Below, in pieces: positions 33,766 through 40,461 of a DNA stretch of 64,000 nucleotides; positions within the stretch are counted from its first letter, which is position 1; the number at the start of each line of letters is the position of its first letter. Below the pieces are notes generated by a model, which saw only the letters and a list, made by a program, of their open reading frames with translations, had not been told where the DNA came from and made no database searches. Source of the stretch: RGIG9041 sp045612565 (GTDB lineage: Bacteria > Bacillota > Clostridia > Oscillospirales > QAKW01); NCBI GenBank assembly GCA_045612565.1, contig JAZKZG010000028.1, positions 29,331 through 93,330 of the forward strand. Reading direction: 5' to 3'. The translations under genes were made by a program, and so were the position numbers.

Positions 33766-33928
33766 ATTTCACCTCGCTTTTGCTATGTATTTGTCAATAT
33801 ATGCTTTTTTCGTCAAAAAACTTTCTTAAAAAAATCGCTTGAAAAGTCAGTATTTATAAGGGTTTATCGCACTTTTGTGTTATTATTATATCCGCCTCTA
33901 TTCTACGAACAATTCCTGCTGCTTTCAT
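33753..33928 (+). repeat. 176-bp direct repeat, copy B
   Basis: Same length and order as copy A: terminator hairpin AAAAGCGAGGTGA / TCACCTCGCTTTT (33753-33781), A+T-rich middle, and a spoVT-like start on the other strand. By eye about three quarters of positions match copy A. The sequence up to 34014 holds nothing else I recognise. Confidence 0.75.
33854..33928 (-). pseudogene. spoVT 5'-end fossil, copy B
   Basis: A 24-codon - strand frame starting MKAAGIVRRIE and stopping at the same codon as copy A. Five of the eight codons that differ from copy A change the residue, which argues against selection for the peptide. An AGGAG lies upstream. Confidence 0.6.
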
Positions 33929-34014
33929 AATATATAATAATCTCCTCGCTTTACAAATTTGTACTGCCCACATCAGTAAAACAAGCAGATTTATACTGAC
34001 TATATTTTCAAATA

Positions 34015-35262
34015 TTATTCTAATTCCAAAGCCTTTTTATAATTTTCAACCTGTTTCTCAGTGGGTTTGAAATCCGGTTGAGAACAGCAAGGCAGCGTCG
34101 GTTTGGTGCCGTCCGTGTTGTAGAACGGCGACAACCGGTCGTTTTCATAGAGTTTGCAGTCCTCTTCCTTGGTAAAATCGGGAATGTCATACGGCTTACC
34201 ACCTTCAAGCATTGAGCGATGAGCAAGAATTGCTACAGAAGACATATTGATGGCGCTGTATATATCAAAAGGATGTTCCGGTTGTTTGCCTTGCTTTATG
34301 CAGTCAAGGAATACACGGCAGGTTAAATAATCCCCACCACCGTGACCGCTGGTTTTGAATATTTCTTCATCAGGGTCGTTCCACTTGGGCTCATACAGAT
34401 TTACCGCATCCATATCCTCGGGCTTTGACCAGCTGTTATAACGGAGCATGATCTTGTTACCCATTCCACGTAAATTTTCTATCTGTCCATTGGTTCCGCA
34501 TATTCTATACGCATTATGATGTGCGCCAAATGCCGCACAACCGGTTACTCTGAAAATAGAACCGTCATCATTTTGAGTTGTAATAATAGAAACCCCGTCA
34601 CCGCCAAAACTCGCCGTGGGAACATCACCCTCTACAGGTGCAAAGGAAGCGAAGGAGGTTACCTTCTTAGGAGTTGCCCCGGTTGCCCACATAATAGGGC
34701 CCAAAGAATGCGTTACATAATAACTTCCCGGCAAGAAATTGCGCCAATGCCCGGGAAAATAGTTATATACTTTTTTAAACGTTGTATCATTCGGGTTGAC
34801 GGGATGATTATATTCACCTTCAGCATAAAGAATTTTACCCAAAGTTCTACCGTCGCAAACACGCTTCATTTCACGGTTGAATATCATTTGAGGGTAGTTT
34901 TCTGCAAGCATATAAATACTATTGCTCTTTTCAAATGCTTTTAGCAGTTCTATACCCTCTGCCATAGTACCGTTACTGATGCATTCGCTGAAAACGTGAA
35001 TTCCTTTTTCAAAACATTTTATAGCGTACGGCGCGTGATCATAAAAATAGTTTGCAATCACTACAGCATCCAGACCGTGGCCGAGGAAAGCATCAAAATC
35101 GGAATAAACTGCCGTATCAGTTCCTACTTTTTTAGTTGCCGCATCTAAACGTTCTTTATTAAAATCGCATATAGCGACAATATCAGCTCCAAGAAGCATA
35201 AAATCCCTTGCGAGATCCATTCCTCTGCCAACACCAAAAATACCCATTTTAATTTTTTTCAT
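34015..35262 (-). CDS. Gfo/Idh/MocA-family oxidoreductase
   Basis: A 415-residue NAD(P)-dependent dehydrogenase for sugars or cyclitols. Seen: the Rossmann motif MGIFGVGRGMDLARDF (about 5-20), ADIVAICDFNKERL, DAVVIANYFYDHA, the FSECISNGTM block that stands for the family EKP motif, and a C-terminal beta-sheet domain with GHGGGDYLTCRVFLD. AAGGAG sits ten bases before the ATG at 35262; an in-frame upstream start lacks one. It follows the damaged DMT transporter gene by 22 bp and belongs to the same operon under the divergent AraC regulator. Substrate unknown. Confidence 0.88.
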   Translation of the reverse strand: MKKIKMGIFGVGRGMDLARDFMLLGADIVAICDFNKERLDAATKKVGTDTAVYSDFDAFLGHGLDAVVIANYFYDHAPYAIKCFEKGIHVFSECISNGTMAEGIELLKAFEKSNSIYMLAENYPQMIFNREMKRVCDGRTLGKILYAEGEYNHPVNPNDTTFKKVYNYFPGHWRNFLPGSYYVTHSLGPIMWATGATPKKVTSFASFAPVEGDVPTASFGGDGVSIITTQNDDGSIFRVTGCAAFGAHHNAYRICGTNGQIENLRGMGNKIMLRYNSWSKPEDMDAVNLYEPKWNDPDEEIFKTSGHGGGDYLTCRVFLDCIKQGKQPEHPFDIYSAINMSSVAILAHRSMLEGGKPYDIPDFTKEEDCKLYENDRLSPFYNTDGTKPTLPCCSQPDFKPTEKQVENYKKALELE

Positions 35263-35284
35263 AATAAGCAACTCCTTATATTTT

Positions 35285-36148
35285 TTAAATCGGTATTGCA
35301 AACAGCAACAATAAACCGATAAACGCAACAATGATTGATAAAATCTCTTTTTTAGAGGGTTTGTTTTTTCCAAAAAAGCAAATAAGTGTTGAAACGATCA
35401 TAACGCCACCCGTTACCATTGGATACTGAACCGATGCATCAACATGAGCCAAAGCGATAACAAGAACTAAATTTGCAATCCTGTTAGTAATGCCCGAGGC
35501 TACACCGATAGCCGTTCCCGCAAACGAAAACGTTCCGTGCCCCGGATATTTTTTGGATACAATCAACAATAAAATACAGGAAATAACCACACTGCAAATA
35601 GAGATTAAATTGGTATACCCTGTTGCACTTGCTTTGTTGAAAGGTGCCTCCGCAAAAAACTTTGAAAGCACACCTGACATGCCATTCAGGACAAATATGC
35701 ATACATAGTAAATTGTTCCTTTTTTTCTTTCGCCCTTTTCAACTGTTAATGTAAGGGCAACCGTTATAAATAAAAAGCATAACAATTTGGCAAGTGACAT
35801 TTTTTCGCCGTAAAACAGGATACCCTGCAAAAACGGCAGCACTATGCCGCCCAACATGGAAAACAACGAATAAAGGGATAGATTGATCCTATCGAGCGCC
35901 TTAAAGGAACAAAAGGTAAATGCAAATCCGTTGATTGAAGCAAGGATTGCCATAATTAAGGTGAACGGTGTAAACTCAAACTTCAAACCGTTTGCCAAAA
36001 TTAAAACAATAAAACCTGCTAATTAACCCACCAAAGAAAATTGCAAACTGATTTTTATACTGCTGCCCTTTATCTTCCGGTAGACATCATTAAGGGCAAA
36101 GCAACCGCCAAACATTACCACCGATAATATTATCAGTGCATAATACAT
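35285..36148 (-). pseudogene. DMT-type transporter interrupted by one in-frame stop
   Basis: From an ATG at 36148 the frame reads a normal first helix (LIILSVVMFGGCFALNDVYR), then a TAA at codon 42 (36025-36023), then continues in the same frame for 245 codons (LAGFIVLILANGLKFEF onward) to the C-terminus. Total length 287 codons equals the paralogue at 27836-28684, and the second-half motif VDASVQYPMVTGGVMI aligns with it. Thus one nonsense change seems to be the only defect. A re-start at a GCA-AAC region or TTG near 35998 would miss two helices. Either a recent pseudogene, a sequencing error, or readthrough. Confidence 0.8.
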
Positions 36149-36175
36149 TATCTTCACCACACTTCCTTTTCGTTC

Positions 36176-36204
36176 AGTATATCACCGCATTTTATTACTT
36201 TCAA
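36176..36204 (-). promoter_or_regulatory. promoter of the damaged transporter/oxidoreductase operon
   Basis: On the - strand TTGAAA (36204-36199), 17 bp, TATACT (36181-36176), with TG one base before the -10 (extended type). Intact, which argues the operon was active until recently. Confidence 0.7.
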
Positions 36205-36236
36205 TGGAATATTTCTATATAATCATTAAAATAAGT

Positions 36237-36265
36237 TTGATTTTTTTGTTTGTGTTTGCTATACT
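36237..36265 (+). promoter_or_regulatory. promoter of the AraC-family regulator
   Basis: TTGATT at 36237-36242, 17 bp with TG-C ahead of TATACT at 36260-36265. The start would be near 36272, with AAAGGAAG and the GTG start next. Confidence 0.7.
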
Positions 36266-36296
36266 AAAAAACACACATAGAAAGGAAGTGGGCACT

Positions 36297-37091
36297 GTGA
36301 AATCAAAAAACATATGTAAATTTGTTCCTGCAGATATAACCGGCCAACTTACGCCAAAACAGTTTATTTTGGAAACCGATCCGGAAGTCATGCGCACTAC
36401 CGAACCTAAACCAGTTCACCGAATGACTCTTATTACGCGTCAATCGGGAAAACTCAACCTTAACAATCATTCTTATCATTGTTCCGTTGGCGACATTATA
36501 ATGCTTTTTGAAAACGAAACTTATTTTTTTCAGGGTGAAGTTGGCTTTCAATATATGTACATTGATTTCAAAGGACTGCGTTCAAATGAGTTATTTCAAA
36601 GATTTGGTATAAACGAATCGAACAGAATTTTCTCGGGTTTCGACGGATTAATCCCTCTATGGATGGAAAGCCTTTCTAGAGCCTCAAAAGAAAATATCGA
36701 CCTTGTTTCCGAAAGCATTCTTTTATACACATTTTCGAAGTTAAACTCTGAATATACAAAATCTGATGGTTGTATCAACAAAATAATGGAAATAACCGAG
36801 CAAGATTTTTCTGACCCGCAATTATCTATAGGATCTATTGCTGAACAATTGGGTTACAACGCAAAGTATTTATCCCATATTTTTAAGAAAAAAACCGGTA
36901 TTAAATATACCGAATACCTGCAAAATTTTAGAATTAAATATGCCATTTCTCTCTTTGAAAACGGTATTGATTCCGTAAAAAATGTTGCCTTGCTATCGGG
37001 ATATACTGACCCGCTTTATTTTTCAACCGTCTTTAAAAACAAAACGGGAAATTCCCCTAAAACATATATTAAGAATCTTATTGAAAAGTAA
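36297..37091 (+). CDS. AraC-family regulator with cupin sensor
   Basis: A 264-residue regulator: an N-terminal cupin-like ligand domain (TLITRQSGKLNLNNHSYHC; VGDIIMLFENETYFFQG) and a C-terminal AraC double helix-turn-helix (SIGSIAEQLGYNAKYLSHIF; KNVALLSGYTDPLYFSTVF). The start is GTG at 36297, eight bases after AAAGGAAG and downstream of a good promoter; the upstream ATG at 36204 would lie before that promoter. Divergent from the transporter/oxidoreductase operon, its likely target. A fossil of an ADP-ribosylglycohydrolase gene follows its stop codon. Confidence 0.88.
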   Translation: MKSKNICKFVPADITGQLTPKQFILETDPEVMRTTEPKPVHRMTLITRQSGKLNLNNHSYHCSVGDIIMLFENETYFFQGEVGFQYMYIDFKGLRSNELFQRFGINESNRIFSGFDGLIPLWMESLSRASKENIDLVSESILLYTFSKLNSEYTKSDGCINKIMEITEQDFSDPQLSIGSIAEQLGYNAKYLSHIFKKKTGIKYTEYLQNFRIKYAISLFENGIDSVKNVALLSGYTDPLYFSTVFKNKTGNSPKTYIKNLIEK

Positions 37092-37105
37092 TCAAAACAA
37101 ATGCG

Positions 37106-37165
37106 GAGTGGATCGGAGCGCAGATACGAGCCGACTATTATTCGCAAAAAGCGAGGTGAATTTCA
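37106..37165 (+). pseudogene. ADP-ribosylglycohydrolase gene fossil
   Basis: The frame from 37106 reads EWIGAQIRADYYSQKAR and stops. The first eleven residues are identical to an internal piece of the fusion protein encoded at 31493-33070 (its DNA at 32453-32486). The four base differences across that stretch are all silent third positions, so both derive from coding genes. The final KAR and stop match the end of the esterase at 33765. It looks like a two-gene cassette reduced by internal deletion. Confidence 0.7.
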
Positions 37166-37175
37166 CCTCGCTTTT
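37146..37175. terminator. terminator between AraC and ECF genes
   Basis: AAAAAGCGAGGTGA / TCACCTCGCTTTTT; the same core as in repeat copy B. Works on both strands. Confidence 0.85.
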
Positions 37176-37669
37176 TATATTTTGACTTTTTCAAAAATTT
37201 TAATCAGAACAACGCCGATAATCAGTCCTGCAATGCCCTGGACAGCATTTGCGGGTATATTTACAATCGACGGAATAAATCCGTACATAAAGCCTTCAAA
37301 CACAAAATATCCAAGTATCATTATTATCTCTGCCGCAATACCGCAGATAATTCTTGAAGCCAGACTGTTGAGTTTTTTACTCAGCAATTTAAATCCGTAA
37401 AACGCGATAAGTGCCATCAGCCCTTTAACCAAAAAGGTTATCGGCGCATAAATTAAGTATCCCGAAAATATATCTGCAAGAGCCGACCCGAGTCCCGCGG
37501 CAACAAAAGCATATGCAGGTGAAAGCAGCCAACCTGTAAGCAAAACAATACCGTCACCCAGATTAAGATATCCTTTAAGAGGTGATGGGATTTTAATAAC
37601 CATCGTTGCTACACAAGTGAGTGCTACCATCATTGCGGACAAAACGATTTTTTTTGTTCTTGCGTTCAT
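37175..37669 (-). CDS. ECF transporter S component (possible vitamin B6 uptake)
   Basis: A 164-residue membrane protein with about six helices. Seen: the N-terminal MNARTKKIVLSAMMVALTCVATMVIKIP with the small-residue AxxxA-type helix that contacts the T subunit, and YLNLGDGIVLLTGWLLSP, the S-component loop. ECF S proteins capture vitamins and use a shared energy module encoded elsewhere. Because it faces a MocR/PdxR-like regulator, pyridoxine-type uptake (PdxU-like) is the best guess, but other vitamins or hydroxymethylpyrimidine are possible. AAAGGGG lies before the ATG. Confidence 0.82.
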   Translation of the reverse strand: MNARTKKIVLSAMMVALTCVATMVIKIPSPLKGYLNLGDGIVLLTGWLLSPAYAFVAAGLGSALADIFSGYLIYAPITFLVKGLMALIAFYGFKLLSKKLNSLASRIICGIAAEIIMILGYFVFEGFMYGFIPSIVNIPANAVQGIAGLIIGVVLIKIFEKVKI

Positions 37670-37683
37670 TATTATCGTGCCCC

Positions 37684-37712
37684 TTTACATTTTGATGAAG
37701 ATATTGTATACT
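37684..37712 (+). promoter_or_regulatory. promoter of the MocR-like regulator
   Basis: TTTACA at 37684-37689, 17 bp, TATACT at 37707-37712, in the 93-bp divergent region. Confidence 0.5.
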
Positions 37713-37762
37713 AAATCTGACTATATAGTAATCACCAAACAAGGAGTATTTTATATAACCAG

Positions 37763-38845
37763 ATGAAATATATAATTGATAAACAGACCCGCCCTGTTTA
37801 CCTTCAGCTTTATAAACATATAAGAGAAGACATAATAGCGCAAAATTATCCGTACAATTCAAAATTACCATCAAAACGCGCTCTTTCCGAAGAAACGGGA
37901 GTTAGTACCGTCACGGTGGAACACGCGTATGCCTTGCTTTGTGACGAGGGGTATGTAGAAGCCCGTGAGCGAAGCGGATTTGTGGTTATTTTTCGCAAGG
38001 ACGACGGATTTGCGGTTTCTGTGGAACAGAGTATTAAAAGTGAGGCGCATCACCCCCAACACGCATACCCCGATTTTCCGCTGTCTGTGATAAGCAAAAC
38101 AATGCGCAGGATAATGACTGAAAAAGGGGATTTGATGCTCGAAAAATCGTCAAACTGCGGCTGTATAGAACTGCGCAGTGCAATCTGTAGATATCTTGCA
38201 CGTAATCGCGGCATCAAGGTTGACGTTGATCAGATTATTATCGGTTCGGGGTCGGAGTATCTTTACGGTCTGATTGTAAAATTGCTCGGAAGAGACCGCG
38301 TTTATGCCATAGAATCGCCGTCTTATAAAAAAATCGAGCAGGTATATAAATCAACGGAAATTAGATATGAACTGCTTCCGCTGACAAACTGCGGTATTGA
38401 AAGCAAGGCACTTTGTGAGACCAAAGCGGAAGTTTTACATACAACACCATACAGAAGTTACCCCAGCGGTGTTACTGCAACGGCGTCCAAGCGTTATGAA
38501 TATATCCGTTGGTCAGCACAAGGAGACCGATATATTATCGAAGATGATTTTGAGTCTGAGTTTGCGGTTTCGACAAAGCCGACCGAAACACTTTTTGCTA
38601 TGTCAGACAATGACAATATAATATATTTGAATACATTTTCAAAAACAATCTCGTCCTCTTTTCGTATCGGGTATATGGTACTGCCAAAACATTTGACAAG
38701 CACCTTTTACAGTAAATTGGGATTTTATTCGTGTACCGTTCCCACTTTTATGCAATACGTTGTTACGGAACTTATTAATAACGGCGATTTTGAAAGACAC
38801 ATCAACCGTGTAAGAAGAAACAAACGAAAACAATTATCCATATAA
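37763..38845 (+). CDS. MocR/PdxR-like GntR-aminotransferase regulator, C-terminally short
   Basis: A 360-residue protein; family members are about 450-490. Residues 1-75 are a GntR winged helix (RPVYLQLYKHIREDIIAQNY; LPSKRALSEETGVSTVTVEHAY). A fold-type I aminotransferase-like domain follows, with the PLP lysine in LNTFSKTISSSFRIGYMVLP (about 289). It ends at HINRVRRNKRKQLSI, where intact members continue for roughly 90 residues, and a terminator comes directly after. PdxR binds PLP and controls B6 genes; the divergent ECF S gene is the likely target. AAGGAG is 16 bases from the ATG, longer than normal. Possibly a decaying regulator. Confidence 0.75.
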   Translation: MKYIIDKQTRPVYLQLYKHIREDIIAQNYPYNSKLPSKRALSEETGVSTVTVEHAYALLCDEGYVEARERSGFVVIFRKDDGFAVSVEQSIKSEAHHPQHAYPDFPLSVISKTMRRIMTEKGDLMLEKSSNCGCIELRSAICRYLARNRGIKVDVDQIIIGSGSEYLYGLIVKLLGRDRVYAIESPSYKKIEQVYKSTEIRYELLPLTNCGIESKALCETKAEVLHTTPYRSYPSGVTATASKRYEYIRWSAQGDRYIIEDDFESEFAVSTKPTETLFAMSDNDNIIYLNTFSKTISSSFRIGYMVLPKHLTSTFYSKLGFYSCTVPTFMQYVVTELINNGDFERHINRVRRNKRKQLSI

Positions 38846-38854
38846 ATTGAAATG

Positions 38855-38880
38855 AGGCACCGCTTATCTGCGGTGCCTTT
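38855..38880 (+). terminator. terminator after the MocR-like gene
   Basis: AGGCACCGC / GCGGTGCCT with loop TTATCT and a short T run; it also lies just past the end of the Pel operon. Confidence 0.8.
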
Positions 38881-38886
38881 ATATAT

Positions 38887-40458
38887 TTAGTTACAAGATA
38901 GCGAGAGAGTTTTGCTCTTTTCTTTGTTAATGTACATTGCCTGGTCGGCTTTTGCAAAAACATCTTCATAAATTGTATCAATCATAGGATCGAATGCCGA
39001 AACACCGTGTGCAATTGAAACGGGGATTTTTGTTTCGCTGACGGTTATATAATCTCTTTCACAGGCTTCATCCAGTTTAACAAGCAGATCAAGATAATTT
39101 TCATAATCGTAATCTTTTAATAACACAACAAACTCATCGCCGCCGATACGGAATATTGAACTTGTTTTAAAGGTATCTATCAGTATTTTAACTGTATGTA
39201 TTATGAGTTCGTTTCCGACATCGTGACCGAATTGGTCGTTTGTTTTCTTTAAGTTGTTAATATCAGCAACAACAACAGCAAAACGTGGATTGCCATGATT
39301 GATTTCTTTGTTGATTTCTGCGGTCGCCTCGGCATAAGCGGTGGAGTTTTTGATGCCGGTCAGGGAATCTTTGTAGGCAAGAGCGTTTATGTATGACGTA
39401 TACTCACGTATTTTTTCATAGGAATTTTTGAGTACCTTTGAGAGTTTACCGATTTCGTCGTTTGATTTAACAGTGATTTTTGAAAGTAATGTTTCTTTAA
39501 ATTCAGTAGACAATTCCTCGGCAACATTTGTGAGTTGTTTAAGCGGACGTACAATTCTGTGGGTTACAATAAAGGTGTATAAAATCGCAAAGAACAAAAC
39601 AACAAGAAATGCTATAACAATTTTGCTCAGCATCGGGTGTATTTCGCGCTGAATGTCTTTATACTCTGCACGGAGTTCCAAAAACATTCCGTTTTGCAAC
39701 GAAGTTGTAGCCTTTGTGTGCGGTTGTTTGCTGTCTTCTCGCTCAATATTGTTATATCGGGTTGTTCCGTCTTTTGCCAAAAGAACAGCATAGCCCTCTT
39801 CATATACCGAAATACTGCTGATTTTTTCTACAAGATAACCAAAGTCCATATCAAATCCCAAAACGCCCAACAGTTTTGAATCAACATACAGCGGAATGGT
39901 ATAGGATATCAGTTGTGTATCATAACCGGGGAAATAATAGGGATCGAGCCAAAGCGCTTTTCCTTCTTTTATAGAAGTATAATACCAACCGACATTTTTT
40001 ATGTCATTTTCGGGATACTTTGAAAGGTCGGTAACAGGCATTTCTCTTATTAAAGCGTTATTTTCTACAATGTTATAATATCCTGCGGTATTGTTGGTAT
40101 AGGTTGGATTAAGACGCAAGAAATACCCTTTTATACCATTTGTATTAATAGCAATTTCCGAAAACATTTTTTTGGTTTTTTCAATGTATTTTGCAAAAAA
40201 CTCAGGGTCGGAAAGCTGACTTGGACTATCTAACTCTGTACACGCATAATGCTCCATAATTGATGCTGATTTTTTTATATCACCAAGAATGTCGTTTATA
40301 TAAGCCGCTTCTTTTTGTGTGACATTGTTTAAAATTCTGTCAGCATCTCTATGCATTATACCGTGTGTCATATTAACGGAGATTGCCGAAACTACCGCAG
40401 TAATCACAAGCAGTCCCGAAATAACAACAGTTAAAATTTTTGTTTGTATTGATTTCAT
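38887..40458 (-). CDS. dCache-HAMP-GGDEF diguanylate cyclase
   Basis: A 523-residue membrane sensor that makes c-di-GMP from GTP. Seen: helix 1 (about 8-28), an extracellular dCache-like domain (WYYTSIKEGKALWLDPYY; GVLGFDMDFGYLVEKI), helix 2 (about 279-299), HAMP (RIVRPLKQLTNVAEEL) and the GGDEF domain with DSLTGIKN, VVADINNLKKTND and intact FRIGGDEFVVLL (439-443). The RxxD inhibitory site is absent (FKTSS instead). Last gene of the Pel operon, four bases after the EAL gene, with AGGTG before the ATG. It likely supplies the c-di-GMP that activates PelD. Confidence 0.93.
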   Translation of the reverse strand: MKSIQTKILTVVISGLLVITAVVSAISVNMTHGIMHRDADRILNNVTQKEAAYINDILGDIKKSASIMEHYACTELDSPSQLSDPEFFAKYIEKTKKMFSEIAINTNGIKGYFLRLNPTYTNNTAGYYNIVENNALIREMPVTDLSKYPENDIKNVGWYYTSIKEGKALWLDPYYFPGYDTQLISYTIPLYVDSKLLGVLGFDMDFGYLVEKISSISVYEEGYAVLLAKDGTTRYNNIEREDSKQPHTKATTSLQNGMFLELRAEYKDIQREIHPMLSKIVIAFLVVLFFAILYTFIVTHRIVRPLKQLTNVAEELSTEFKETLLSKITVKSNDEIGKLSKVLKNSYEKIREYTSYINALAYKDSLTGIKNSTAYAEATAEINKEINHGNPRFAVVVADINNLKKTNDQFGHDVGNELIIHTVKILIDTFKTSSIFRIGGDEFVVLLKDYDYENYLDLLVKLDEACERDYITVSETKIPVSIAHGVSAFDPMIDTIYEDVFAKADQAMYINKEKSKTLSLSCN

Positions 40459-40461
40459 TTT

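Noticed and set aside
37101..37400. Open frame of about 99 codons antisense to the ECF gene
   Set aside because: It is a shadow of the ECF S component on the opposite strand; only its first 60 bases are of interest, in another phase, as the hydrolase fossil.
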